From: CAZNSX01 sp964575845
Lineage (GTDB): Bacteria; UBA8248; CAZNSX01
Assembly (NCBI GenBank): GCA_964575845.1
Contig: CAZNSX010000004.1
Location: 124,001 to 188,000, forward strand
DNA: 64,000 nt
Direction: 5' to 3'
Made by a program: the position numbers and the translations under genes. Shown here piece after piece: positions 24,714 through 33,601 of this stretch (positions within the stretch are counted from its first letter, which is position 1; each line of letters begins with the position of its first letter). The notes under the pieces were generated by a model that did no database searches, was not told the origin of the DNA, and was given only the letters and a program-made list of their open reading frames with translations.

Positions 24714-27380
24714 ATGGGCCTCGCGCGCTATATGTCAGAAGAGATGAGCCTGATAGGCTCGGGTGTCTCCATCTCTGCCTCCAGCGAGATGCCGGGGGAG
24801 GTGGGCGCCGCTCTCAAGGTAGGCACGGGCTCGGCCACGGGGATCTCCCTCGGGCAGTACACGGGAGAGCCCGCAGCCCTTGAATATACGGTGGAGATAG
24901 ACGACATAAGCGCGGGGGCCGAGGTCGGTCAGGCAACCTTCAGGTGGAAGACCGACCAGTCCTCCGGCTGGGAGGCAACCGGTGTCCTCACCTCCGCCAC
25001 GGGAACCGCCCTCAGCAACGGGGCCTCGGTCAAGTTCACCTCAGGCGCAGGGGACGACTTCGCGGTGGGCGACAAGTGGACCTTCAAGTGCGCCCGCTTC
25101 TTCTCAAAAGAGAGAATCTATGACCTAGACCCGGACACCGCCTGGCGGAGCGGAAGCCCTATTTCCGACCCAGAATACATGGAGTTCGACCTCGGCTCCT
25201 CCCAGAACGCCAAGGCCGTCATCATCCATAATCACAACCTGAGCACCGCAGCGGATGTGAGGCTCCTCGGCGGGAAGAATCTGGTCACGACAGCATTTGC
25301 GAGCGGCGATTACGGATTCAACATCCATAGATATCAAAACATCGAGTTCTCCCTGGGCACGGTTATCGACGGCCAGGTTCGACACCAGTGGAACCCCTAT
25401 CAGCGAACACTGATCATCGCCTTAAAGCCGGGTTTCGCGGCCACGGCACCCACCAACGGGGGAGACGGCGGGACCGAGACCTACCTCTACGATACGGGAA
25501 GCGAGTGCGCTTACTTTGACCATTCGGACGCCAGATTCAAGTGGGAGCGGGGCGGCACAGCCTACCTCCAGAGCCCAGCACAGACCTTCTCGGCAAATGA
25601 CGAGCTTCTCATCTACCTCTCGATTAATTACGAGGAGGACAGCTACAGCCTCAAGGCCAACTCCCAGACCCTCGTGAGCGATACCACAGCCCTCACGGCT
25701 CCCACATCCGATACCACGCTCTACCTCGGCCAGGCCTCAGACCTCACGGGAAGAGGGGCCTGCACGATCGCACTCTGGGTTTTCATGGAGGTGCTCGACA
25801 AGGGCGAGAGCTGGTTCGACGACTTCTACAACTCGGGCACCTGGAAGAGCATAACCGAGAAGGCCGACGCGTTCCTGTGGGCATGCCTGCCCGCTCCCGA
25901 CGGGAGCAGCGTCAACCTCCTGGGGCTCGACTGGAAGGACTACGACTCCTCGACCAACACGAACGGGTGCATGACCGAGGACCAGGTTCTCGAGAAGGCA
26001 GGCACTTCTGATTTCACCGTCTCCGGCGCCACCGTCTTAAAGGATACGAGCAACCCCCGCCTTGGAGCTCAGAGCATAAAGGGGACGGCCGCCGCAGGGG
26101 GCGCCTCTCTTTTCCAATTCCCTGAGTACTCGGGCCGAGGGGACATGGGCGACGAGGAGAACTACGTCCAGTACGTCTATTTCAAGAGGGGCGGCGGCAC
26201 GGCGGCGAACCGGGAGGTCTATTGGTACCGGGACGGGGTAATCCAATGGGTGGGAGCCTATGTGAACTCGGCCTCCTGGCAGCTCATCCAGCAAGCCTTC
26301 CAGACCCCGACCGGAGGCTCGAACAACAGGATGGTGTTCGTCACCCACAGGGCCTCCAGCGGCGGTGCGGTCGGAGACGAGATGTTCATCGGCTGCATCG
26401 GGGTATTCCCGAACCGGATAGATGACGGCACCTTCGGCGACCCCAACCACGCCTATGTCGGCGGGGTTGCGCCCGGCTGGACTAAGGCGGGGAGCATCAC
26501 GGCGGCGGAGGCCACAACATCGAGGTACGGGTGGAGCGCCGACAAGGGGCAGCAGTTCGGGGCCGGCGATTCGAGCGCAAACCACATCTACCAAGCCGTC
26601 TCCGGCCTCACTGCGGGAAACTGGCATCTCTTCGAAGGTTTCGTCAAGAGAGAGTCCGGCACGGGCAGCGTGAAGATAGACCTCTCGGGCGCAACCACGA
26701 AGGTCTTCTCGTCCACGGCCGCATCCTGGGAGAAGAAGAGCCTGCTTTTCAAGGCGGCCTCCGCCTCGCTCACCATAAAACTCTATTGCGGGACGGGGAC
26801 GGTGGGAACGGCGGATGATTTCAGCCTGGTCGAGCTCGATTCCGACTCAGCATCCTTTGACACCTGGGACTATTCCCTCCCCATGACTTACCGGTCCGGC
26901 AGCATGCTCGAGTATCGCGATAAGAGCTACAGGGAGTGGCGGGTTGAGATGAGCGATGCCTCAAATGCCCAAGGCCACCTTCAAATCGGGGAGGCTTTTC
27001 TGGGGGGCTGTCTTGAGCTATCGACGGGGGCCTACTACCGGGGAATCACACAGGGAAGGATCCCGATTGAGGAGGTGGAGCAGACAAAGTCGGGGATCGC
27101 TCGGGGAACCTTCAGCAATCTGGTCGAGCGCATCGCCTTTGAATTGAGCCTGAGTGATGGCGACTGGGAGTCCCTGCGCTCCTTTTACGGCGCGGTTGGG
27201 AGCATTAAGGAGCTGTGGAAGCTGCCCTTCTTCTTCAACAGGGACAGCGGAGAAACCGGAGCCCTCTGGCTCGTGTATTTCCGGGAGGCGCTGGAAGGGA
27301 GAAATTTCATGGGCAAGGGAGCCTCCTCGCGGTGGGAGACGGCCCTGGAGCTCGTCGAAGCGGTGAAAAGCCAGATATGA
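24714..27380 (+). CDS. Large distal tail/baseplate protein with binding domains
   Basis: About 888 residues from ATG 24714 (GGGGGAG three bases upstream; a TTG at 24666 is an alternative). The N-terminal part has a beta-domain common in phage structural proteins (ATFRWKTDQSSGWEATG ... DDFAVGDKWTF), then a discoidin-like stretch (DLDPDTAWRSGS ... YMEFDLGSS), a concanavalin/LamG-like region around residues 250-420, and another carbohydrate-binding-like section near 600-750. The last 180 residues are alpha/beta and probably form the tail-attachment domain. It probably sits at the tail tip and contacts the cell surface. The specific role among tip proteins is inferred from size, domains and position. 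Confidence 0.6.
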   Translation: MGLARYMSEEMSLIGSGVSISASSEMPGEVGAALKVGTGSATGISLGQYTGEPAALEYTVEIDDISAGAEVGQATFRWKTDQSSGWEATGVLTSATGTALSNGASVKFTSGAGDDFAVGDKWTFKCARFFSKERIYDLDPDTAWRSGSPISDPEYMEFDLGSSQNAKAVIIHNHNLSTAADVRLLGGKNLVTTAFASGDYGFNIHRYQNIEFSLGTVIDGQVRHQWNPYQRTLIIALKPGFAATAPTNGGDGGTETYLYDTGSECAYFDHSDARFKWERGGTAYLQSPAQTFSANDELLIYLSINYEEDSYSLKANSQTLVSDTTALTAPTSDTTLYLGQASDLTGRGACTIALWVFMEVLDKGESWFDDFYNSGTWKSITEKADAFLWACLPAPDGSSVNLLGLDWKDYDSSTNTNGCMTEDQVLEKAGTSDFTVSGATVLKDTSNPRLGAQSIKGTAAAGGASLFQFPEYSGRGDMGDEENYVQYVYFKRGGGTAANREVYWYRDGVIQWVGAYVNSASWQLIQQAFQTPTGGSNNRMVFVTHRASSGGAVGDEMFIGCIGVFPNRIDDGTFGDPNHAYVGGVAPGWTKAGSITAAEATTSRYGWSADKGQQFGAGDSSANHIYQAVSGLTAGNWHLFEGFVKRESGTGSVKIDLSGATTKVFSSTAASWEKKSLLFKAASASLTIKLYCGTGTVGTADDFSLVELDSDSASFDTWDYSLPMTYRSGSMLEYRDKSYREWRVEMSDASNAQGHLQIGEAFLGGCLELSTGAYYRGITQGRIPIEEVEQTKSGIARGTFSNLVERIAFELSLSDGDWESLRSFYGAVGSIKELWKLPFFFNRDSGETGALWLVYFREALEGRNFMGKGASSRWETALELVEAVKSQI

Positions 27381-27389
27381 GGGCCGGCT

Positions 27390-27926
27390 ATGCTTGAGGC
27401 CTCACTTAATTTTCAGGAATCCCTGCGGTCCCACGGCCTGGGCAAGAGGGCCGTTCTCCTCCTTCACTTCATAAATGAGGGAGGCCAGCGGGTCTGGAGC
27501 GATGTATCTCCTACCGACACCATGCTGGGAAGCCTGGAAACAACTCTCGCGGACGGCAGGTACCCGGCGGATGGGAGTCGCACCGCAGGCGTCCTTTCGC
27601 AAGTGGTCCTGGAGCGGGGGGCCAGGCTGCTGGATTCAGGGGAGGTGAAGGAGAGCCTTCAGCCCCATCAGGGTCGCCTCCTCACCAACTTGGGTTATCG
27701 TGAGGCCCTCTCCCACCAGATCGTCCTTTCCAATGCAAAGGACGGCCCGGGCGTCCATCCCATGAGCAGGCTCCAGAGCCAGGAAAACATCCTGAGCGCC
27801 CAGTGTGAGCTCCACTGCACCTTTCCGGGACTTCTCTCCTCTGAGGCCCAGCTCCTCTCCGGGACCATAGTTCAGGCCTACCGCCTGAGCCGGGAGAGAC
27901 TCACTCTGGAGCTCATAGGGGTCTAG
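27390..27926 (+). CDS. Phage tail-region protein of unknown function
   Basis: A 178-residue soluble protein lying 9 bases after the large tail protein and 3 bases before the next gene. It contains beta-rich stretches (GKRAVLLLHFINEGGQRVW) and shows no catalytic motif I can identify. Position within an unbroken run of tail genes suggests a tail-tip or hub component. Confidence 0.5.
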   Translation: MLEASLNFQESLRSHGLGKRAVLLLHFINEGGQRVWSDVSPTDTMLGSLETTLADGRYPADGSRTAGVLSQVVLERGARLLDSGEVKESLQPHQGRLLTNLGYREALSHQIVLSNAKDGPGVHPMSRLQSQENILSAQCELHCTFPGLLSSEAQLLSGTIVQAYRLSRERLTLELIGV

Positions 27927-27929
27927 GGG

Positions 27930-29138
27930 ATGACGAGCTTACTTCAACTGCAGGATGTCTTCGCTCTTCCCAGGGCCGGCCGCTATGCCCATCCCGAGAG
28001 AGCGGCCGAGAGACTTCCCCTTGTGTATGGCGACCTGACTCTTCCTTCGGGGAACAACGGGGTTTACCTCTGCCCTCAGATAGACACCGAGAACTCTGTC
28101 TTCTGCCTCGCTGCTCACCACATTCTTTCCGTCGCCCAGGGCAATAGCTTCAGTCTTTATGACGATGAAGGGTTGATAGACCCTGGCGAGTACACCGTTA
28201 CGTCCGGCGGTGACTACGAGGGTAAGGGAGAGATCGCCTATGCGACTTTCTCCGTTCCGCCCGTGGGTGCGGTCAGAGCCCGCTGCAAAGGGAAGGAGAA
28301 GAACGGGAGCCTTCTGGAGAATCCCCTGGACATAATCGAGGACTTCCTGGGCCTTGTGGGGTTCCCGTCCGATTTCATGGAGCCCACTTTCTTCTCCGCC
28401 GCCCGCGCCCATGCCGCGGAGAAGGGCTACCGGGCGGCCGGTGTCATCGGGCGGGTCCTCTCTCCAGCCGAGACTCTTCAGGAGATCCTCTACTGCTTTC
28501 TGGGCGACTGGTGGGTGGATGCCTCCCGCAAGCTCAGGGTTTTCCTCGACCGTAAGGATGGAGGGGGCCACGGGGTGGTCGGGCACCTGGCTGAGCGGGA
28601 TAACGCCTTTTTTGAGATCCTGGCCCATCGGGATGATATCGTCAATCAGGCTCCGGTGAACTATGCCCATGATTATGTCGAGGAGGAGTTCTCCGCCTAC
28701 GACGACGGGGCGGATACGGCCTCGCTCGCCAGCCAGAGCGTCCACGGCGTTCGCCTGCCCACGGAAGGGGCTTTTGAATTCCGCTGGGTGCGGGATGCAG
28801 CGACCGTCCGGGAGCTCCAGGAGCTTATCGTCAGCAGGTTCGCCTTCGGCTCGGCGACCTGGGAATTTCATGACAGGACCTTTCGGAACCTCCTTTGCGA
28901 GAGGGGTGACTATCTGACAGGGTCAGCCGGATGGGCCTATGACGCTGACCTCAACCCCAGAGTCAATCAGATCCTGCGCCTTCTCTCCAGAGAGATAGAT
29001 TTTCAGGCCCAAGAGGTCATCTACACCCTCTACGACACGGGCTACTACCTTACGGTTGCACACCCTGCGGACGGGGGCCGGCCGGCCGGGGGCTCCGTGC
29101 TGGCCGGAGGGGAGAGGGATACCACTCGCTACGCTTGA
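27930..29138 (+). CDS. Putative tail hub/tip protein
   Basis: A 402-residue protein starting AAERLPLVYGDLTLPSG, with alternating beta strands, a central helical block (PLDIIEDFLGLVGFP) and a C-terminal strand-rich part. The overall character fits phage baseplate-hub or tail-tip proteins that cap the tube, but no diagnostic motif is visible. Codon use and spacing match the flanking tail genes. Confidence is in the phage-structural nature, not the exact role. Confidence 0.5.
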   Translation: MTSLLQLQDVFALPRAGRYAHPERAAERLPLVYGDLTLPSGNNGVYLCPQIDTENSVFCLAAHHILSVAQGNSFSLYDDEGLIDPGEYTVTSGGDYEGKGEIAYATFSVPPVGAVRARCKGKEKNGSLLENPLDIIEDFLGLVGFPSDFMEPTFFSAARAHAAEKGYRAAGVIGRVLSPAETLQEILYCFLGDWWVDASRKLRVFLDRKDGGGHGVVGHLAERDNAFFEILAHRDDIVNQAPVNYAHDYVEEEFSAYDDGADTASLASQSVHGVRLPTEGAFEFRWVRDAATVRELQELIVSRFAFGSATWEFHDRTFRNLLCERGDYLTGSAGWAYDADLNPRVNQILRLLSREIDFQAQEVIYTLYDTGYYLTVAHPADGGRPAGGSVLAGGERDTTRYA

Positions 29139-29151
29139 GGAGCTTTGAGCG

Positions 29152-30033
29152 ATGGCCGACCAAATAATCCAGCATACAGAAGAGATGGTGGGAGCGGGGC
29201 ACCCGACCAAGAGCGATACCCTGAACCGGGCCCTGCTCATAGAGCACAACTCGGACGGCACTCACAAGTTCGCTGAGGTGGGCCCGGGCGCGGGGCTCAA
29301 GGGAGCAGTCATCAAGCCCAATGCCGCCAACCCTAACTACCAGGTGGACATCGATGCCGATGAGATAGAGGTATACGACTCGGATACGGTGGCCACCCGC
29401 AAGAAGCTCTCCCTTAAAGATGTGAGCCTCACGGTAGACCTCACGGCCTCGGGCGCGAATGGGCTCGATAGCGGCGCCGAGGCCGCCGACACCACCTATT
29501 TCCTCTGGGTATGCAGCAAGTCCGACGGAACCGGTCCCATGGGCATGTTCTCCACCTCAAGCACCATTTCGGGGCTGGCGAAGCCTTCTTCCTACTCCGA
29601 CGGCTACTTCAGGCTGGTGGGGTTTGCCCGCAATGACGCGAGCTCGAATTTAATGGATTTCATACAGAGGGGGAACCTCTACAGCTTTGATGACAGGGGC
29701 CAGGGAAGCGGGGATGCCTCAGTCGCAAACACAAACTATACAGCAGCGACCGTCAGCATAATTCCGACCGCCAAGCTTGCCGAGATAAGGGGATGGTTCT
29801 GGGTGAACGAGGCCTCCCAGAATTGGCGCAAGTGCGGCATCAGGCGGGAAGGGACAGGAGGGGATGGCTGGTTCGACGCAGCGCTTTACTCCTCACTTAA
29901 CGCCGATATATACGCAGGGATGCGGGTATGGACCCAGATTCCTCCGGGAATAAATAACCAAAATCAGGTCGAGATGAAGTCTGCCAACGGCACGGCAAAG
30001 ATCCTGGTTCAGCAGGTGGTTCTTGACATATAG
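29152..30033 (+). CDS. Putative tail fibre / receptor-binding protein
   Basis: A 293-residue protein with an acidic N-terminal region, many Ser/Thr/Asn/Gly residues, and short beta-repeat sequence in the centre (GLDSGAEAADTTYFLWVCSK), the usual look of fibre or receptor-binding proteins. It is placed after the hub genes and before the lysis module, where fibres are normally encoded. No enzymatic domain is visible. Confidence 0.5.
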   Translation: MADQIIQHTEEMVGAGHPTKSDTLNRALLIEHNSDGTHKFAEVGPGAGLKGAVIKPNAANPNYQVDIDADEIEVYDSDTVATRKKLSLKDVSLTVDLTASGANGLDSGAEAADTTYFLWVCSKSDGTGPMGMFSTSSTISGLAKPSSYSDGYFRLVGFARNDASSNLMDFIQRGNLYSFDDRGQGSGDASVANTNYTAATVSIIPTAKLAEIRGWFWVNEASQNWRKCGIRREGTGGDGWFDAALYSSLNADIYAGMRVWTQIPPGINNQNQVEMKSANGTAKILVQQVVLDI

Positions 30034-30046
30034 GGGGGATGACTCG

Positions 30047-30439
30047 TTGAAAGCCATAGTTGATGCTGAAGGGCGCATCCGCGGGACGGACATCCTGGAT
30101 GTCACGGGTGAGGACCCACAATTCATCAAGGACGCTCCATCTTTCGACTCGCGGGGTCGAACTACCTGGCGGGTCATCCAGCGGGTCCTCAAGGAAGATG
30201 TGCTCGACCCGGAAACGGGAGCCGTAATAGGCCGAAGGATAGCGAGCCGGGGCCCTTTGCTCCGCTCGGGACCCGATGTCTTCATCGGGGACACGGACCG
30301 TGAGGCCTTCATGGAGCCCGAGGACTGGAGCGAGAAGGACCTCCAGGAGTGGGTTTACAGGGATGAGCTCCTCTGGGACGGCACCGAAGGCCGCTTCACA
30401 AAACCCCATGAAAGGATAACTGAAACAGCGGCGCCTTGA
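30047..30439 (+). CDS. Small phage protein of unknown function
   Basis: About 130 residues, most likely from TTG 30047, which has a GGGGGGA ribosome site 8 bases upstream; an in-frame TTG at 30023 would overlap the fibre gene. It contains regular beta-type sequence (IVDAEGRIRGTDILDVTG) and charged helices near the C-terminus. It could be a fibre accessory protein; nothing specific is visible. Confidence 0.45.
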   Translation: MKAIVDAEGRIRGTDILDVTGEDPQFIKDAPSFDSRGRTTWRVIQRVLKEDVLDPETGAVIGRRIASRGPLLRSGPDVFIGDTDREAFMEPEDWSEKDLQEWVYRDELLWDGTEGRFTKPHERITETAAP

Positions 30440-30440
30440 A

Positions 30441-30563
30441 ATGGTCTCCTTCACCTGCCTCTTCAAGGCCCTGGATTTCCTGCCGCTGAGGCTCGGGCCG
30501 GGCGGGATATACAACGAGGTCGGCCTCAGGGCCGGAAGGTCCGTGCCCAAGAGGAAGAGTTGA
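30441..30563 (+). CDS. Forty-residue peptide in the phage cassette
   Basis: ATG at 30441, one base after the preceding stop, to TGA 30561-30563, one base before the next ATG. The tight fit on both sides and the absence of any gap argue that it is translated. The product has a short hydrophobic half (FTCLFKALDFLPLRL) and a basic tail (RSVPKRKS). Function unknown. Confidence 0.4.
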   Translation: MVSFTCLFKALDFLPLRLGPGGIYNEVGLRAGRSVPKRKS

Positions 30564-30564
30564 G

Positions 30565-30792
30565 ATGGATGGCTCTATTTACGTTCTCGTTCCGACAGGG
30601 ATTGCAGTGGCCAGCCACGCCATAGGATTCCTCATCTGGGCCGCAAGGTTCTCCGGCCGCGTGGATACCGAGCTCAAGGACATCAAGGAAGGCCAGAACC
30701 GCATTGAAAAGGCCGTGAATGGCAAGGTCAGCGAAAATACCTGCAAAGAAAGAGTCAGACGGCTTGAAGAAGCCATCAAAGGGATTAAGTGA
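30565..30792 (+). CDS. Small membrane protein of the lysis module
   Basis: A 75-residue protein with one N-terminal membrane helix (about residues 6-26) followed by a charged coiled coil (ELKDIKEGQNRIEKAV). Such one-helix plus coiled-coil proteins are common beside phage endolysins and may act as holin-like or spanin-like factors. A GAGGAAGAG ribosome site precedes the ATG, and the stop overlaps the transglycosylase start (TGATG). Confidence 0.55.
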   Translation: MDGSIYVLVPTGIAVASHAIGFLIWAARFSGRVDTELKDIKEGQNRIEKAVNGKVSENTCKERVRRLEEAIKGIK

Positions 30793-31232
30793 TGCAGTCC
30801 GAAGACCGCTACAACTCGCTTTTTCAGTATTACGGAGAGAAATCCAATGTCCCCTGGAGGCTGCTCAAAGCACAGGCGCGTGCGGAATCGAATTTCAACC
30901 CTAAGGCTATTTCTCACGTAGGGGCCAAAGGGCTTGCCCAGTTCATGGACCCGACATGGGAAGAGTGGGGGGAGGGAGACCCCTTCAACCCCGAGCAGTC
31001 CATCAAGGCACAGGCTCGATATATGCGCTGGCTCCTTGAGCGCTTCGACGGCCAGGAAAGCCAGATAGAAAAAGCTCTCGCCTCTTACAACTGGGGCATC
31101 GGGAACGTAAGAAAGATGACCGAGTGGATGCCTTCAGAACTACCGAGGGGCGTCTGGCTTTATGTGACGAAGATCCTGCGGCTTTTTGCGGGATACCAGG
31201 GAAAAACCGTTCGAGTGGGGGAGGAAGGATGA
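30792..31232 (+). CDS. Lytic transglycosylase (SLT domain), endolysin
   Basis: A 146-residue soluble lysozyme-like transglycosylase that cleaves peptidoglycan glycan strands. The SLT motif is complete: AQARAESNFNPKAIS with the catalytic Glu, GAKGLAQFMDPTW, and the AQARYMRWLLERF and ALASYNWGIGNV helices that line the cleft. It lacks a signal peptide, as endolysins do, so it would need the neighbouring membrane proteins for access. The ATG at 30792 overlaps the preceding stop. Placement at the end of the tail genes fits a phage lysis role. Confidence 0.88.
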   Translation: MQSEDRYNSLFQYYGEKSNVPWRLLKAQARAESNFNPKAISHVGAKGLAQFMDPTWEEWGEGDPFNPEQSIKAQARYMRWLLERFDGQESQIEKALASYNWGIGNVRKMTEWMPSELPRGVWLYVTKILRLFAGYQGKTVRVGEEG

Positions 31233-31318
31233 AAAGGAAGCTGTTAATCCTGTGGCTAGCCCTCTTGAGTGTGGCCCTGCTGGGGTTGACCTCGATACCA
31301 GCCAGGGCGGGCCCGTGA
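31229..31318 (+). CDS. Very short signal-peptide-like protein
   Basis: A 29-residue frame that overlaps the transglycosylase stop (ATGA) with GGAGGAAGG upstream. It is essentially a signal peptide: Lys/Arg start, hydrophobic core, ending SIPARAGP. A one-base shift at the end would extend it with GPVIPMPPLVRPEICK before a stop, so this may be a frameshifted small secreted protein. It could be a lysis accessory; the function is not known. Confidence 0.35.
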   Translation: MKRKLLILWLALLSVALLGLTSIPARAGP

Positions 31319-31441
31319 TACCGATGCCCCCCCTGGTTCGACCTGAGATATGTAAATAAAAAGGGAATGATTTTGATAACTCCAAGCGGTTCCTGCCAGT
31401 GGTGGCGGCGAGGCGCTGAGGACGTTTAGAAGGAGAATAAA

Positions 31442-31678
31442 ATGAGCTTTCCTTGGTCCCCTAAGGACGCCCTCGGTCTTCCCCCGGGAAGCGTGAGGGC
31501 GGTTGTGTTTCTCTCTCTCACGGCCATGCTCTGCTTCGCCGTGGGCTATGCCGTAACCCGCTTTATGAATGAGGGCATCGCCGGCCAACTCGTGGACCTC
31601 TTCAAGATAACCGTCAGCATGACCGCGGGCTATTACTTCGCCAAGTCCGGCGCAAAGGATGGAGGAAGCGAGACATGA
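31442..31678 (+). CDS. Holin-like small membrane protein
   Basis: A 78-residue protein with two predicted membrane helices (about residues 17-37 and 52-68) and a short charged tail. GAAGGAG precedes the ATG. Two helices, small size and position between the transglycosylase and a lipoprotein suit a class II holin-like or phage superinfection membrane protein, though sequence alone does not prove it. Its stop overlaps the next start by four bases. Confidence 0.55.
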   Translation: MSFPWSPKDALGLPPGSVRAVVFLSLTAMLCFAVGYAVTRFMNEGIAGQLVDLFKITVSMTAGYYFAKSGAKDGGSET

Positions 31679-32043
31679 GATGGGTCTTTAGATCCCGCGC
31701 AACCCTGCCACTGGCACTACTTTTAACCCTGGTCTTCATCGCTGGCTGCGCGACCTTCGGAGGCAAGCCCTGGGCCGACTACACGCCCAAGGAAAAGGCT
31801 TTAGCCATGATGCAGACATATAATATCGAGTTCGAGGACACGATGGCCCTCGCCAAAGAGCCGAATATCACCGAAGCGCAGAAAAAGGTCGTCAGAGCCA
31901 AGAAAGCCATCTTGAAAGAGCTCAAGCCATTGATCACGCTCTACGATGATGTCGTGACGCAAGGCGGAGTTCCATCAGCGCAGGTCGAGGCCAAGATTCT
32001 TCAGCTAATTAATAAGCTGACGATGCTGAGTGTAGGAGGATGA
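31675..32043 (+). CDS. Small lipoprotein of the lysis module
   Basis: A 122-residue lipoprotein: signal peptide with lipobox FIAGC (Cys near residue 24), then a helical mature part (EKALAMMQTYNIEFEDTMAL). Coupled by ATGA to the holin-like gene upstream and by overlapping ATGs to a 56-residue gene downstream. An outer-membrane lipoprotein at this place is reminiscent of o-spanins, which help rupture the outer membrane, but it is longer than typical and the matching inner-membrane spanin would be the coiled-coil protein at 30565; this is inference. Confidence 0.55.
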   Translation: MRWVFRSRATLPLALLLTLVFIAGCATFGGKPWADYTPKEKALAMMQTYNIEFEDTMALAKEPNITEAQKKVVRAKKAILKELKPLITLYDDVVTQGGVPSAQVEAKILQLINKLTMLSVGG

Positions 32044-32045
32044 TG

Positions 32046-32216
32046 ATGGGCGGCGAAGCGATAGTCGCAGGGGCGGAGGTCGTGAAGCTTCTTCTTATAC
32101 TCGCCTTCCAGACGGCACGCAGGGCGAAGATGGCACCGGAGGAGCTCGACAAGCTCTACACGGATACCAGGGTCAAATTTCTCGCCAGCGAACCCGAGGC
32201 AATCCCGGAGCTTTAA
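32046..32216 (+). CDS. Fifty-six-residue protein ending the phage cassette
   Basis: Three consecutive ATGs (32040, 32043, 32046) follow AGGAGG at 32034-32039; 32046 has the best spacing. The product has an amphipathic, weakly hydrophobic N-terminal helix (AEVVKLLLILAFQTARRAK) and an acidic tail. It overlaps or abuts the lipoprotein stop, so it belongs to the same operon. It is the last gene of the rightward run; 226 bases without a gene follow. Confidence 0.5.
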   Translation: MGGEAIVAGAEVVKLLLILAFQTARRAKMAPEELDKLYTDTRVKFLASEPEAIPEL

Positions 32217-32442
32217 TCCTTCTGTTCCCCCAATGTTCAGCAGCAGATAGCTTCTTTGCGTTCGAAATTCTCATAACTATTTGAAATTAAATGGTTGGCA
32301 GTACGAGAAATGCATCAATGGGAGGCATTGTCGCCAACCCCTTGAACTCGAAGCAAAAGCCCAATAAAATTGATGCGTCCCGGAGAGGAGGGAGACCCTG
32401 GACGAGGGCTATATCGATAAGCTAAAGGCGCAGATAAAGATT

Positions 32443-33498
32443 GTGAATGAGCTCCTTACGGCGGTTTATCCCGGGAAAGGCCTTCGGTTCTGGCTCCAGA
32501 GTTTTTCCGCGGCTTTGACGCTCGTTCTTGTTTTCGTGGGAATCGGGGCGGCCGACCAGGTGGAGCTGAAGAATGGGGATCGTCTGACAGGAGAGGTGAG
32601 GGGGCTGGAAGACCAGACCCTGCTGTTCAGGTCGGCCGCTCTGGGGGAGATTCGTATCCCGCTGGAGCACGTGGCCAGGCTGGAGAGCAAAAAGCCGGTT
32701 TGGCTTATCCTCGAGAGCGGAGAGGAGCTGAAAGGGACTCTTGAAGAGTTTAAAGCCGGCATCTGGGTCATTCGTAGCCCCGAATCAGTGGAGGCTCTTC
32801 GAATTCCCAACGCTCGGGTGACAGAACTGAATGTGGGGACAGCCCCTCCCCGGAAGTGGCGGGGAAAGATAAGCGCGGGACTCGCCGCTCAGTCTGGCAA
32901 CACGGATTCCTTCGGCTACAATTTTCTCGGAGAGCTGCGCTTCCGGGCTCGCTCCCATAGTCTTACCTTTGAGGGGACCTATGAGAGGAAAGAGGAGGAA
33001 GGAGATATCATAACCGACAAGGGAGGCATCTCCGGCCGATACGACTATCTTTTCACCGACCGTCACTTCCTATTCGATGTTGCGAGCCTGGAGAAAGACC
33101 GCGCGGAAGAGCTGGACTACAGGGTCACAGAGAGCCTCGGGGCGGGGTACTTCTTCATCAGGACCAAGCGGACGGAGCTCAGCGGGGAGATTGGCCCCTC
33201 GCTGATACATGAGCGTTTCCGGGACGGGGAGCGCGAGACCGACCTGGCCGGACGCGTGGCCGCGGTCTGGGAACAGAAGCTCTGGAAATCCACCCTTTCC
33301 GCGAAGGCGGCCTATTTGCCCAAACTTGGGGACCCGAAGCGGGAGTTTCTGGCCAATGGGCAGCTGACCTTCTCGACACCCATAATGGGTTCGCTTTTCT
33401 GGGAATTCATCGTGAGGGACGAATATGACAATGACCCCCAGCCCGGGGTGAAGCGGAACGACGTGAGCGTAATAACTAACCTAGCGCTGAGATTCTGA
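32443..33498 (+). CDS. DUF481 outer-membrane protein
   Basis: A 351-residue protein with a signal peptide (about residues 17-36), an N-terminal region with a repeat-like LKNGDRLTGEVRGLEDQTL motif, and a C-terminal half of alternating amphipathic strands (SAGLAAQSGNTDSFGYNF onward) ending in Phe (LALRF), typical of beta-barrels inserted by the BAM machinery. The family match is the YdiY-like DUF481 (salt-stress-induced outer-membrane protein). It is not part of the phage cassette; composition and context fit ordinary envelope genes. Confidence 0.85.
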   Translation: MNELLTAVYPGKGLRFWLQSFSAALTLVLVFVGIGAADQVELKNGDRLTGEVRGLEDQTLLFRSAALGEIRIPLEHVARLESKKPVWLILESGEELKGTLEEFKAGIWVIRSPESVEALRIPNARVTELNVGTAPPRKWRGKISAGLAAQSGNTDSFGYNFLGELRFRARSHSLTFEGTYERKEEEGDIITDKGGISGRYDYLFTDRHFLFDVASLEKDRAEELDYRVTESLGAGYFFIRTKRTELSGEIGPSLIHERFRDGERETDLAGRVAAVWEQKLWKSTLSAKAAYLPKLGDPKREFLANGQLTFSTPIMGSLFWEFIVRDEYDNDPQPGVKRNDVSVITNLALRF

Positions 33499-33601
33499 GA
33501 TCGGAGCAATTCGGTCGCATGGGAAGGCAAAGGGTGGACTCAAACTTTCCTTTAAACCTAGACTATGCTTTGGGCTCTTCCGTATAGGGGAGGGAACTCC
33601 G

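Noticed and set aside
16767..32216. Calling the phage cassette a gene transfer agent
   Set aside because: No capsid, protease, connector or tube genes are present, and conserved GTA-specific genes are not recognisable.
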